64,000 nucleotides of DNA from an uncultured Paracoccaceae bacterium (GTDB lineage Bacteria > Pseudomonadota > Alphaproteobacteria > Rhodobacterales > Rhodobacteraceae), in the NCBI GenBank assembly GCA_937872465.1, contig CALMSR010000003.1, positions 1-64,000 of the forward strand, read 5' to 3'. Position numbers and translations under genes: made by a program. Below the pieces are notes generated by a model. The model saw only the letters and a program-made list of their open reading frames with translations. It ran no database searches and was not told the origin of the DNA. Shown in pieces: positions 7,404 to 16,814 of this stretch. Every line of letters starts with the position of its first letter. Positions within the stretch are counted from its first letter, which is position 1.

Positions 7404-9866
7404 TCAGGCGGCCGCCAGCCGGGCGAGGCGGCCGGGGAAGACGCCGTAGCCGCAGTTCTCCTGCACGAAATCCCGGCCCGCGGCGACGCGGCCCTCCCAG
7501 AAGGCCCGGTCCCGCCAGAGCCGCTCCACCAGCGGCCAGATCGCCTCGGGGGAGGCATAGAGCGCGGCCGGCCCGTAGATGGGCTCGAGCTCGGGGGCGA
7601 GGATCGCCGGCACGCCGACGGCCATGGCCTCCATCGCCGCGCCGCCGAATTCCTCGATATAGGCCGGGTCGGGATAATGCACGAAGACGTCGAGATCGGC
7701 GAGGAAGGCCTGCACGTCGCGCCCGCCGAAGGGATCGACGCTCCAGTTGCGCGGCCAGCGGCGCAGCCGGGCGCGGGCATGGCGGGCGCCGCCGAGGAAG
7801 CGCACCGTGCAGGGCCGGTCGGCGCAATAGGCGGCGCGCAGCATCGCCGGGTCGGGGGGCCATTTCAGCGGATGGTCGCGGCCGTGGCGCCCGAGCACCG
7901 GCTGCGCGCCGGCATCGGCCCCGCGCCAGCGGGGGGTGCCGGCGCACCAGGTCGCGAGGTCGCGCAGCGGCATCCAGATGTCGGGATGCGGCGCCGGGTA
8001 GCGCGGATCCCCGGCCATCAGCGCCCGCACGCGCCCCGAATTCGGGATCCAGATCCCCTCGCTGCCGAAGGCCTCGGCGAGATGCGCCCGGACCCGGGCC
8101 GGGTCATAGGCCCGGTCGGTGCCCGCGACGTCGCGCTCGGCCATCTGGTTGACCACCACCCCCAGATGCGCGTGCGCGACCTGGGGAAAGCGGTCCATGG
8201 CATGGTCGAAGATCGCCGGATAGGTGACGACCACGGTCTTGGCGCCGAGCCGCTCGCCGGGGGCGACGATCCGCACGCCGTTCTCGGCGGCGAAGCGGCG
8301 GAAGCCCGCGTCGAGCGGCCGGACGGGGTCGAGGTCGTAGCGGCGGTAATGCAGCACGGCGCAGTCGAGCCCGGCGGCGAGCCCGGCCCGGATCATGTTG
8401 AAGGCCGAATGGAAGGCGCCGCCGCGCAGGTTGAAATCGGCGACGAACATCAGGTCGTGCCGGGGCTCGGGGCCGGGCGCGGCGCGGATGGCGCGGGGGG
8501 CGGGAAAGAACGGCGGCGCGCCCCGCCAGCCCTCGGCCCGGATGCGGGCGGGGTCGAGGCCCTGGTGCCAGAGCGCCGCGGCCTCGCGGTACTCGCGCCG
8601 GATCCCGTGCAGCAGCGTGGCGGCATGGAAGGGGCCGCGGGTCAGCGAGCCCTCGGCGCTGCGCCCGAAGGCGAGCGGCACGCCGGGCAGCAAGGCGCGC
8701 TGCGCCGCCAGCCCGTGCAGCCGCTCGGCCCGGGCGATGAACTCGCGGTCGGCCGAGACCCGCGCCGTGTCCCAGGGGCCGGTGACGGCCAGCATCGCGC
8801 GGCGGAAGAAGGCGGAGGAGAGGTTCGGCGCGACGAGATTGGGGCTCGGACGCCAGGGGCCCCAGAAGCCCAGGTCATCGTCCGCCCGCGCCCAGTCCGA
8901 GAGGGTGAAGGGCGCGGATCCCGCGACGAGCGCGTCGAGGTGCCGGGCGATCTTCTCGGGATGCGACCAGTCGTCGGCATCGTGCACGGTGACGTATTCG
9001 CCCTTCGCTTCCGTGAGCGCGCGGTTGCGCGCGGCATAGGCGCCGAGGTTCTCCGCCTGGCGGATCAGCCGGATGCGGGGGTCGCGCGCGGCGAGATCGG
9101 CGACGATGTCGGGACCTTCGTCGCGACTGGCGTCGTCGACCACCAGGATCTCGAGATCGGCCCAGCTCTGGGCCTGGAGGCTGGCGAGCGCCGTCGCCAC
9201 GGTGGCGCCGGCGTCGTGGAGCGCCATGATCACGCTCACCAGCGCGCCGCCGCGGGCGGGCAGGGGGGCGGTGGCGAGATTGTCGAGCCCGGGGGGCGCG
9301 GCGGGATCGCGCCGCATGAGCGCCGCGAGGCCGGCGCGCGCCAGCACGGCGTTCACCTCCGCCAGCACGCGGTCGGCGTTGGCCCGCGCCCCGCCGGCGG
9401 CCGCGCCCCAGCTGGTGGCGCGCGCGAGCCGGGCCGCGGCATCGTCGAGCCCCGCCGCCGCGATCAGCGCGCGCGCCTCGGCGCCGCGCCCGAGCCGGCA
9501 GAGCAGCAGCGCCTCGGGCAGCACCGCCCGGCGGTCGCGGGCCAGCGCCGGGCGGCAGTCCCGGGCCTGCCGCGCCCGGTCGAGCGCCGCGCCGTGCTCG
9601 CCGGCCGCGCCGTGCCAGCGCATCAGCGCCAGCGCCGCCTCCGCCCGCTCGGGGCGCCCGGCGGCGGGATCGTCGGCGAGCGCGGCGAGGCCCGCGCGCG
9701 CGTCGCGGGAGAAGCCGCCCCAGAGCCGCGCCTCGAGCGCCTGCGCCCGCGCGCGGCGTTGCAGCCGCGGCAGCAGGCGCGTCCGTGCCCAGTCCTCGAA
9801 GCCCGGCGGCACGCGCGCGCGCAGCCCGGGCGGCAGGCCGAGATAGATCCGCTTGAGCTGCTCCAT
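7404..9866 (-). CDS. Two-domain glycosyltransferase (helical region + GT2 + GT-B-like)
   Basis: An 820-residue protein that appears to fuse two transferases. Residues 1-190 are helical, perhaps TPR-like. Residues 208-320 form a GT2 domain with DDAS at 244-247 and DADD at 296-299. The C-terminal half, from about 470, looks like a GT-B enzyme: it begins with LMFVADFNLRGGAFHS and ends with the donor-site pattern YIEEFGGAAMEAMAVGVPAI, then a helical tail. Such fusions usually add two successive sugars. It precedes the smaller GT2 gene and follows the GSCFA gene by 10 bp in the same direction. Confidence 0.85.
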   Translation of the reverse strand: MEQLKRIYLGLPPGLRARVPPGFEDWARTRLLPRLQRRARAQALEARLWGGFSRDARAGLAALADDPAAGRPERAEAALALMRWHGAAGEHGAALDRARQARDCRPALARDRRAVLPEALLLCRLGRGAEARALIAAAGLDDAAARLARATSWGAAAGGARANADRVLAEVNAVLARAGLAALMRRDPAAPPGLDNLATAPLPARGGALVSVIMALHDAGATVATALASLQAQSWADLEILVVDDASRDEGPDIVADLAARDPRIRLIRQAENLGAYAARNRALTEAKGEYVTVHDADDWSHPEKIARHLDALVAGSAPFTLSDWARADDDLGFWGPWRPSPNLVAPNLSSAFFRRAMLAVTGPWDTARVSADREFIARAERLHGLAAQRALLPGVPLAFGRSAEGSLTRGPFHAATLLHGIRREYREAAALWHQGLDPARIRAEGWRGAPPFFPAPRAIRAAPGPEPRHDLMFVADFNLRGGAFHSAFNMIRAGLAAGLDCAVLHYRRYDLDPVRPLDAGFRRFAAENGVRIVAPGERLGAKTVVVTYPAIFDHAMDRFPQVAHAHLGVVVNQMAERDVAGTDRAYDPARVRAHLAEAFGSEGIWIPNSGRVRALMAGDPRYPAPHPDIWMPLRDLATWCAGTPRWRGADAGAQPVLGRHGRDHPLKWPPDPAMLRAAYCADRPCTVRFLGGARHARARLRRWPRNWSVDPFGGRDVQAFLADLDVFVHYPDPAYIEEFGGAAMEAMAVGVPAILAPELEPIYGPAALYASPEAIWPLVERLWRDRAFWEGRVAAGRDFVQENCGYGVFPGRLARLAAA

Positions 9867-9876
9867 GGCCCCCGGC

Positions 9877-10902
9877 CTAGCCCGCGGCGTAGCGCTCGAG
9901 CTTTTCCTCGTCGCAGATCGGCTCGTCGGCCTCGGTCTCCGCGGCGGGTCCGAAGCCGGCGGCGGCGCGGAAGAAATGCCGCATCACGTAATCGACTCCG
10001 GCGAGGTTGACGCTGCGCAGGTCGGGGTTGAAGAACATCGCCCGCCCCGGATGGCTGGCGATGATCTCGTAGGAGGGGAAATAGGCGACATCCTCGTGAT
10101 CCTCGGCCAGATCCCCGGCCACGGCGCGCAAGGTGGACTTGGAATAGCTCGAGGCCACCAGCACATGGCCGCCCGAGGCGGTGGCGGTCAGCGGCACCGG
10201 CGAGACGGTCAGGATCATGCGCGCGGCCGGGTTGATCTCGCGCAGCAGCGCCCGGAAGGCCGTCATGTCGGCATGGATCTCGGGATAGCGCAGGTTGCGG
10301 AAGCGGTAGCGCGCGGGGTCGAAGGTGCCGGCGAGCGTGCCCGGGGCGACGGGATAGGCGGTGCCGTCGCCGCTGGCCTCCCAGGTCTCGGTCAGGCCGA
10401 GGGTGAAGACCAGCACGTCGAGCTCCGCGAGCAGCCGGCGCACGGCGGCGAGATGCCGCGCGCGCAGCCTGAGCACCGCGGCCTCACTGGCATGGCCGGC
10501 GGGATCGACCGAGGGGCGCAGCGCGTCGAAGAACCGCCCGCCCTTCTCCCAGACGCGGATCGCCGGCACCCGCCGCCCCAGCGCCTCTTCCGCGAGCTGG
10601 AGCAGCTGCCGCGACGTGTAGATGTTGCCGTAGCGCGCCGAGAAGATGCCGAAGCCGTGGCGGCGCGCCTCCTCGTGGCTCCAGCCCTCGGGCGCGGGCT
10701 CGGCATCCATGTAGCGCGCGCCGCGGGCGGCGAGATTGTTGCCGATATGCTGGGCGAAGCAGCTGCCGGCGGTGGCGACCCGGTCGGAGGGCGCGAGGCG
10801 GACGGGCCCCGAGAGATCCTCCAGATCGGCGTAATGCCGCGTGGCGACCGCGGTCTTCCAGAAGGCCTTCGGCGGCAGGGCGGCATAGGGATGCTCGGCC
10901 AT
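9877..10902 (-). CDS. GSCFA-domain protein
   Basis: A 341-residue protein with the hallmark GSCFAQHIGNNLA starting at residue 46. The GSCFA family is uncharacterised biochemically but is thought to belong to the SGNH-hydrolase-like group, with the Ser of GSCFA in the nucleophile position. Later conserved stretches include FTLGLTETWE and ILTVSPVPL. Members occur in capsule loci of alphaproteobacteria. No signal peptide is visible, so action on a cytoplasmic substrate is likely. It lies between an alpha/beta hydrolase-like gene and a two-domain glycosyltransferase, with spacers of 5 and 10 bp. Acyl transfer to or from the polysaccharide is a guess. Confidence 0.85.
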   Translation of the reverse strand: MAEHPYAALPPKAFWKTAVATRHYADLEDLSGPVRLAPSDRVATAGSCFAQHIGNNLAARGARYMDAEPAPEGWSHEEARRHGFGIFSARYGNIYTSRQLLQLAEEALGRRVPAIRVWEKGGRFFDALRPSVDPAGHASEAAVLRLRARHLAAVRRLLAELDVLVFTLGLTETWEASGDGTAYPVAPGTLAGTFDPARYRFRNLRYPEIHADMTAFRALLREINPAARMILTVSPVPLTATASGGHVLVASSYSKSTLRAVAGDLAEDHEDVAYFPSYEIIASHPGRAMFFNPDLRSVNLAGVDYVMRHFFRAAAGFGPAAETEADEPICDEEKLERYAAG

Positions 10903-10907
10903 GGGAT

Positions 10908-11966
10908 CTACTCCGCGGTGGCGGCCAGCTGGTCGGCCAGGTGGATGTCGGCGGCGTCGAAGCCGCCCGGGCCGGGGGCGGGGCGCGGCGGCGCGGCGGG
11001 TGGGGCGGCGGGCCGGGACTGGGGCCGCGGCGCGGCGCCGGCCTTCTGCGCGGCGATCTCGGCCACCGAGACGCCCGGCGCCTCCGCCGCGGCGCGGACC
11101 CATTCCGCCCAGGCCGGCTGCGGATAGCTGTGCCCCTCGAAGCCGGGCCAGTGCTCGACCTGCAGCAGCACGTCGTCGAGCGTCTCGCGCGGGGCGAGGA
11201 ACTCGGTGGCGAGCCGGAGCGAGATCGTGTCGAGCGCATTGAGCAGATAGACCAGCGTGCCGCCGCCGGCCTTCTGCGCGGCGAGCTCGGCGATATCGGG
11301 GACGAGCGCGCGCAGATCCGCCGGCTTCCGCCCGGTCCCGGGCCAGCAGAGCCGGAGATAATCCTGCCAGTAGCGGCTCGGGCGGATGCGCATGCGGGGA
11401 TTGACCAGCACCGCGACGCTGCCGGGCAGGGCGCGGGCGTGGCGCAGCGCGGCATGGGCCCCGGCCGATCCGCCGGTGAAGACCACCCGCCCCGGCCGCA
11501 GCCGCGCCGCGACCCCGGCGGCGAGCGCGTCGATGGCGGCGGGCGTGTCGCCGCCCTCGCAGGCGGCGAACCAGGCGAGCTTCAGCGCCGGATCAATGCC
11601 GAGCGCGGGATCGGCGAGGCCGATCACCGTGGCGAAGCGGCCGGCCTTGCGGGTCAGGAACCGCCCGGCGAAGGCCGGGATCCTCCGGCGCGACTGGTCG
11701 AGCGCGCCGTGGAAGACGAAGACGACCGGCGCGCCCGCCGCGCCCCCGGGCGGCACGTCGAGGATCTGCGCCGGCAGGGGCAGCCCGCCGCCAGCGGCCT
11801 CGATCAGGAAGGTCTCGCCCGGGGCGGCCGGCTCCGGCCCGGCGAGGAGGTCGAGGAAGGCGGGCAGGCCGATCCGCCGCCCCGCGCCCGCCGCCGCGGC
11901 GGGGGCCCCGGGGTCCTCCGGAGGGCTGGGCTTCGCGCGGAACTTCAGGTTGAACAATGAAGCCAC
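10908..11966 (-). CDS. Alpha/beta-hydrolase-fold protein of unknown specificity
   Basis: A 352-residue protein. VVFVFHG at 81-87 resembles the oxyanion-hole strand of alpha/beta hydrolases, and GGSAG at 165-169 is a nucleophile elbow with Ser167. A His in GHSYP near residue 287 may complete the triad. The last 50 residues are Ala/Pro-rich and probably disordered. No signal peptide is visible. Its start directly abuts the stop of the upstream sulfotransferase gene. It could be an esterase acting on acylated sugars or a non-enzymatic partner of the transferases; substrate unknown. Confidence 0.7.
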   Translation of the reverse strand: MASLFNLKFRAKPSPPEDPGAPAAAAGAGRRIGLPAFLDLLAGPEPAAPGETFLIEAAGGGLPLPAQILDVPPGGAAGAPVVFVFHGALDQSRRRIPAFAGRFLTRKAGRFATVIGLADPALGIDPALKLAWFAACEGGDTPAAIDALAAGVAARLRPGRVVFTGGSAGAHAALRHARALPGSVAVLVNPRMRIRPSRYWQDYLRLCWPGTGRKPADLRALVPDIAELAAQKAGGGTLVYLLNALDTISLRLATEFLAPRETLDDVLLQVEHWPGFEGHSYPQPAWAEWVRAAAEAPGVSVAEIAAQKAGAAPRPQSRPAAPPAAPPRPAPGPGGFDAADIHLADQLAATAE

Positions 11967-12761
11967 CTAATACTTCAGGTTGTATTTTTCTTTTATTTCA
12001 GTGTATCTTGGTAGAGTTACAATATAATTCAGCTCTTCTTCGGTCAGTTCGACCGTCGCATCATCCTGTCTGCCGGTGATCTTCTTGACCGCATCCATGG
12101 TGTTCTGCGCCCCCATGGTATCGAGATCGGCGCGGATGGCGTCGTCGAGCTCGACGCCGATGAAGTCGAAGACCGGCGCGAAGAAGACGCTGTTGGGCGT
12201 GCCGGGGGCGAGATGGTCGAGCACGCTGACGCAGACCCGCGCCGGGAAGGCCGCCTGCATCTCCTCGAGGCATTCCACCGACTTGATGTAGCGCTTGAGA
12301 TTGGTCTCGATCGAATCGCGGTTCCAGCGCAGGTTGCTGAGGTTCTTCACCGAGCGCAGCACCTTCGGCGCCGAGCGCAGGCAATAGACGTATTTCGGCG
12401 GCGCGTTGCGGAAGATGTTCTCGAGGATCTTGTACTTGCGCTCGATCTGCGGGGTCTTGTTGCCGATGATCTTCGCCGTCGCGCCGCGCTCGGCGATGCG
12501 GTCGACCGAATAGGTGAGCCAGATCATCTTGGCCAGATAGGTCTGGCGCGGCAGCACCTTGCCCCGCGGGAACTTCTTCAGCAGGCAGTTGCGGCGGAAC
12601 TCCGAGAGCATCGCCCGCGACTGCTCGATGGCGTGGAACTCGTCGGTGATGACGATGTCGGGATGGGTGTTGAGGATATTGGCATGCATCCGCGTGCCGC
12701 TGCGCGGATTGCCGCAGACGATCACGGGACTGCTGTCGCCGGCCTCCAGAAAGCTCGTCAT
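11967..12761 (-). CDS. Sulfotransferase family protein
   Basis: A 264-residue PAPS-dependent sulfotransferase-like enzyme. The 5'-phosphosulfate loop is CGNPRSGTR at 16-24, and a second conserved segment, YVYCLRSAPKVLRSVKNL, matches the 3'-phosphate binding region. It would transfer sulfate to a hydroxyl of the polysaccharide or a lipid-linked intermediate. Its last roughly 25 codons are strikingly AT-rich (ATA, TTA and AAA codons) compared with everything around them. The ATG at 12761 follows a GGAGGGG site. It shares a reverse-strand run with the next hydrolase-like gene. Confidence 0.85.
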   Translation of the reverse strand: MTSFLEAGDSSPVIVCGNPRSGTRMHANILNTHPDIVITDEFHAIEQSRAMLSEFRRNCLLKKFPRGKVLPRQTYLAKMIWLTYSVDRIAERGATAKIIGNKTPQIERKYKILENIFRNAPPKYVYCLRSAPKVLRSVKNLSNLRWNRDSIETNLKRYIKSVECLEEMQAAFPARVCVSVLDHLAPGTPNSVFFAPVFDFIGVELDDAIRADLDTMGAQNTMDAVKKITGRQDDATVELTEEELNYIVTLPRYTEIKEKYNLKY

Positions 12762-12808
12762 GGGTCCCCTCCGGGGCGCGTGCACGCGCGCCTGCGTGCC
12801 GCCCGGCG

Positions 12809-13381
12809 TCAGATGTCGCGCCCCGGCCCGTCGTTCTGGCCGAGCACGAAGCAGATGCTGTCCTTCTGCACGAAGGCCCGGTCGGCGCGGGCGCCGATCG
12901 CGCCGCAGATGCGCAGGTAATCGTGGTTGAAGCAATGCACCGCCTTGGCGTTCCAGGCCTCGTTGACCCCGGCCACGATCACCGTGCGCCGGCAGACCCG
13001 GGCGAGCTCGCCCATGGAATGCTCGATGAACTGCGGCGGCACGTGCATGAGCACCTGCAGGCAGACCCCGAGCTCGAAGGCGCCGTCCTCGAAGGGGAAG
13101 CGCGCGGCGGGATCGTCGAGGAAATGCTGGTGGAGCGTGACGCCACGCTCGCGCGCCCGCGCCGCCAGGGTCTCGGCATATTGCCGCGAGAGATCGAGGG
13201 TCGTGACCTCCTGGCCGGCGGAATAGATGTCGAAGGTGCGCCCCACCCCGGGGCCGAGTTCGAGGATGCGGGGCTGGCCGGCGGTATGGGCGGCGGCGTA
13301 TCGCAGCAGCCATCCCGGCGCCTGATCCGACTTGTTGGGGTTCTTGCGCGCGTTCCAGTAGCTCAGCGGGTCGTAGTCCAT
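12809..13381 (-). CDS. Class I SAM-dependent methyltransferase
   Basis: A 190-residue methyltransferase of the methyltransferase_11 type. The SAM-binding motif I is ELGPGVG at 41-47, with an acidic residue at the end of strand 2 (TLDLSRQY) and a motif IV-like GAFELGVCLQVLMHV. It could O-methylate a sugar, or act on another substrate. The gene sits between a sulfotransferase and the large FkbM/glycosyltransferase fusion, separated by 47 and 99 bp, so a role in polymer decoration fits. A preceding GGAGGA at about 13390 supports the chosen ATG. Confidence 0.85.
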   Translation of the reverse strand: MDYDPLSYWNARKNPNKSDQAPGWLLRYAAAHTAGQPRILELGPGVGRTFDIYSAGQEVTTLDLSRQYAETLAARARERGVTLHQHFLDDPAARFPFEDGAFELGVCLQVLMHVPPQFIEHSMGELARVCRRTVIVAGVNEAWNAKAVHCFNHDYLRICGAIGARADRAFVQKDSICFVLGQNDGPGRDI

Positions 13382-13480
13382 CGCGCTCGTCGATCCTCCT
13401 GCCGGGGTCTCTCGCGGATCGCGGCCCGCGGGGGATTGGCTTGCATATAGTTTTCCGCGCGCGACGCTGTAAACCGCGAT

Positions 13481-16348
13481 TCACGCATCGAAGCGGAAGA
13501 GCGCCCGGTTGTCGCGCAGATAGCGGAAGGTTTCCTTCTTCTTCGTCCCGAAGCGCTTCTGGGTGCCGCTGGCGCGGTACTGGTTGTAGACATAGAGCGG
13601 CTCGTCGATGGCGCGGATGTTGCGCCCGGCGCATTGGTCGACCAGGGGCAGCATCAGGCCCACGTCCGAGCAATGGCGCAGCCAGCCGCCCTCGGCATCC
13701 TTGAGATGCTCCGGCGCCACCCTGTCGTAGAGGAAGCGCCGGAAGGTCCTGAGCGCGGTGAACTTGAAGACCTCGCCCTGCCGGTAGGCGCGGGCGTCGA
13801 TCTCCTCCGGCGTGTAGAAGCCCTCCGCGTTGACCACGCCGGTCTGGTTCTGCCAGTTGCCGTAGGTCATCCAGAGCTCGGGATCGGCGCGGTAGAGGTC
13901 CTCGAGCCGCGCGAGCGCCTGGGGCAGCAGCCGGTCGTCGAGGTCGAGCAGCACGCAGATCGTGTCGGGCTCCGCGATGCTCCGGATCAGGGCGTCGCGC
14001 GCGAAGGCCGGGCCCATGTTGCGCGTGCCCCGCAGGGCGCGGATGTTCAGCACCTCGGCCCGGCGCTCGATCGCGGCCCAGGTGCCGTCGTCGGAGCCGT
14101 CGTCGTAGACATGGATCTCGAGGCCGTAATCGCCGGGGATCTGGCGCTCGAGCGACTCGAGGCAGGCCTCCGCGAAGCCGGCGCAGTTCCAGCCGGTGAC
14201 GATGACCGCGAAATGCAGGTCGCGCCGCGCGGCCTCGGCACCCTCGCCGAAGGCCCCCGCGAGGCTGTGCTCCAGGTCGAAGCCGGCGCGGGCGAGATGC
14301 GCGGGGGTGTAGAGGTCGCGCAGGAACCGCGCGAGCCTCAGGCGCGGCCCCTCCCGGAGCGCCGGCGCGAGGCGGTCGCGCAGGAGCTGGGTCTGGAGGC
14401 TGTCGTCGCGCTCGGCCTGGCGGAAGAGCGTGTCGCCGGTCTCCTCCATGGAATGCAGCCAGCCCGCCGGGCGCTCGAGCGCCGCGAGCGGCACGCCGCG
14501 CGCCGCGGCGTCGCGCGCGAACCACAGATCGGCGATGCCGGTGGTCTCGAAGGCGGTGCGGTCCACGGTGAAGGTCGAGCTGTGGTAGCCGGTGGTGCCG
14601 GTGCCGAGCTGGTCCACCAGCGCGCTCCGGCTCGCCGCGAAATAGGGCAGCACCGCGCGGTTCTTGATGTAGGAGGCGAGCGGCTCGAGATAGGTCGTGC
14701 CGTGGAAGCCCACGATCGCCCGGTAGCCGAAGGCCCGGATCCCCTCGACGAGGCGCGCCACGTAATCGGGCGGATAGACCAGGTCGTCGTCGACGAAGAC
14801 GTGGTAGCCCTCGGGATGCGCGGCGACGTCGAAGAACTTGCCGTTGTCCTTCAGATCCCCCGCCGCGTCGCGACCGAGCGTCACGCGGATCCGCTCGGCC
14901 TTCAGGCAGTCGGGCACCGCGTCGAATTCGTTGAGATAGACGCTGAGCAGGTCGCATTGCGGCAGGAGCGCGGCCACCACCGCCGGCAGGTTGGCGCGCC
15001 GCGCCGGATAGGTGGCCATGAACACCGTCACCGTCTCGGCGCGCGGCACGGTGGCGTCGAAGGGCAGGAGCGGCACCCGGCCGGAGCCCGATCCGTCGTC
15101 GCGCCAGCGGCGCCATTCCGCGGTCGCCCCGGGCGCGCCCTTGGGCGCGGCCTCGCCGGGGGCGCCGAGCCGGGGCTTGAAGGCGGGCGGGGGCGGTCGG
15201 CGCCGGAGGCGCTGCAGCAGGCGCCGGGCCGGCTCCATCGCCCGCCAGGTCTCGCTCTCCAGCACCGCGCGGTGGCGGGCCTCGAGGGTCTGGCCGTATT
15301 TCAGGAGCTTGTCGAAATCCGACTGGGCCCGGGCGACATGGGCCCCGAGCTTGAGGATCTGGCGCTCTTGGCGCCGGGCCGCCTCGGCCGCCGCCTTGCG
15401 CTCGGCCTCCCAGGCCTCGGCCGCCTCCCGCCGTTCGGCGAGTTCCGCCACCAGCGCCTCGATCCGCTCCCGCCGCGCCGCCAGTTCCGCCTCTAGGGCG
15501 GCGGTCTCCCGCGCCTCGGCCTGGGCCCGGCGGCGCGCCTCGTCCCGGACGGTCGCGCGATACTCGCGGATCACCTCCCGGGCGGCCAGGCGCTCGAGGC
15601 GCGCGTCGACGCTCACCGTCTCGGCGGGGCGGAAGAGATGGGTGGGCGTGGCGTTGAAGGTCTCCCAATGGGTGTAGCCCGCGTCCTGGGCCCAGATCGA
15701 GATCTCCCGGAAGGTCGGCTCGTCCATGGCCTCCACATAGAGCACCGGCCGGTCGCGGGCGATCAGCGCCGCGCCCCCGCGCAGCACCGCGGCCTCCATG
15801 CCCTCCACGTCGAGCTTGATCGCGCGCACCGGGCCCTCGATGCCGAGCCCGTCGAGCGTCGCCACCTCGATCTCGCCCGCGCCGAGCGCCAGCGCCTGGG
15901 TGCCGAGGTTCTGCGGCACGGCTTCGGCGAAATGCGCGCGCGAGGCCGTCTCGCCCAGCCCCAGCACGCGCAGCGAGACGCGGTCCTCCACGCCGTTGCG
16001 CGCGAGGCTCGCCGCCATGGCGGCGCAGAGGTCCCGGTTCGGCTCGAAGGCGATGACCCGCGCCCCCGCGACGCAGGCGAGATAGAGCGTGTGGTTGCCG
16101 ACATTGGCGCCGATGTCGAGCACCAGGTCCCCCGGCGCCAGCCGCGCGTGCATGTCCTGCAGCATGCCGAGCTCGTAGGGCCGGCCGGTCTGCATCAAGA
16201 GCTTCTGGATATGGTCCTCCGCCGCATTGGGCAGGACCAGCTCGTAGCGCCTGCCGTCGGCCTCGATCCCGGCCACGGGGGGCGCTGCGGATGGCCCGGC
16301 GGATATCCTGTCCCCGGTCGTTCTGTCGCGCATGCTGTCGTGCGTCAT
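13481..16348 (-). CDS. FkbM methyltransferase / coiled coil / double glycosyltransferase fusion
   Basis: A 955-residue multidomain enzyme. Residues 60-235 are an FkbM-type methyltransferase: VLDIGANVGNHTL (76-88), FEPN (101-104) and IKLDVEGME (177-185). Residues 250-345 are a charged coiled coil. Residues 437-660 look like a first GT-A domain with VDDDLVY (519-525). Residues 711-950 are a GT2 domain with DDGS (749-752) and DLDD (802-805). FkbM enzymes O-methylate sugars, so the protein may extend the chain and methylate or cap it. It has no signal peptide. This is the first gene of the long reverse-strand run 16348-6532. Confidence 0.88.
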   Translation of the reverse strand: MTHDSMRDRTTGDRISAGPSAAPPVAGIEADGRRYELVLPNAAEDHIQKLLMQTGRPYELGMLQDMHARLAPGDLVLDIGANVGNHTLYLACVAGARVIAFEPNRDLCAAMAASLARNGVEDRVSLRVLGLGETASRAHFAEAVPQNLGTQALALGAGEIEVATLDGLGIEGPVRAIKLDVEGMEAAVLRGGAALIARDRPVLYVEAMDEPTFREISIWAQDAGYTHWETFNATPTHLFRPAETVSVDARLERLAAREVIREYRATVRDEARRRAQAEARETAALEAELAARRERIEALVAELAERREAAEAWEAERKAAAEAARRQERQILKLGAHVARAQSDFDKLLKYGQTLEARHRAVLESETWRAMEPARRLLQRLRRRPPPPAFKPRLGAPGEAAPKGAPGATAEWRRWRDDGSGSGRVPLLPFDATVPRAETVTVFMATYPARRANLPAVVAALLPQCDLLSVYLNEFDAVPDCLKAERIRVTLGRDAAGDLKDNGKFFDVAAHPEGYHVFVDDDLVYPPDYVARLVEGIRAFGYRAIVGFHGTTYLEPLASYIKNRAVLPYFAASRSALVDQLGTGTTGYHSSTFTVDRTAFETTGIADLWFARDAAARGVPLAALERPAGWLHSMEETGDTLFRQAERDDSLQTQLLRDRLAPALREGPRLRLARFLRDLYTPAHLARAGFDLEHSLAGAFGEGAEAARRDLHFAVIVTGWNCAGFAEACLESLERQIPGDYGLEIHVYDDGSDDGTWAAIERRAEVLNIRALRGTRNMGPAFARDALIRSIAEPDTICVLLDLDDRLLPQALARLEDLYRADPELWMTYGNWQNQTGVVNAEGFYTPEEIDARAYRQGEVFKFTALRTFRRFLYDRVAPEHLKDAEGGWLRHCSDVGLMLPLVDQCAGRNIRAIDEPLYVYNQYRASGTQKRFGTKKKETFRYLRDNRALFRFDA

Positions 16349-16814
16349 GCCACCCGGTTCGCGCCGTCCTGTTCCGTCCGCGGGGGGGATACCGTATCCC
16401 GCAGGCCGGCGAAAGCGGTTATGCCCCGGAAGTCAGGGCGATCGCATCTGGAGCTCGTTCCTTCCTCTTCGACCGCCCCCAGGGCACGGGATTCCCGACG
16501 AAAATCGCTCTTGAACGGCGATCCCCGCCATGCGTACAACTTTTGCGTGAAAGAGGACGACCATGCCGACAGGCAGGCCCCGCGACCCCGATCGATGGCG
16601 CGCCGATCCAGGCCGCCCGGCGGCGGCACCCCGGGCGGCAGGCTCCAGGGAGACGAAGTGCATCGCTGCCGTGCCGTCCTTCCCGCCGCCCGCCTCGCGG
16701 CCCCCGCGCCCGGCCTGTCCCGGATCCCGGAGACCGTCGAGACCCTTCGGGCGAGGGCCGGCCTTGCCCGTGCGCGCCATCACGCCTTGCCGCAATTCAG
16801 GAGGAACGAGGACG
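16349..16814. promoter_or_regulatory. Intergenic region upstream of carbonic anhydrase and the FkbM fusion gene
   Basis: A 466-bp divergent spacer. TTGAAC (16511-16516), 18 bp, then TACAAC (16535-16540) is a possible sigma-70-like promoter pointing toward the carbonic anhydrase. A reading frame continuous with that gene opens at 16563, but its product is Pro/Arg-rich low-complexity sequence ahead of the Tat signal, so it is more likely leader RNA. Nothing else was recognised. Confidence 0.25.

Noticed and set aside
16563..16814. Extension of the carbonic anhydrase start upstream to an ATG with its own ribosome binding site
   Set aside because: The extension is Pro/Arg-rich low complexity and would bury the Tat signal more than 80 residues inside the protein; the ATG at 16815 has a perfect AGGAGG.
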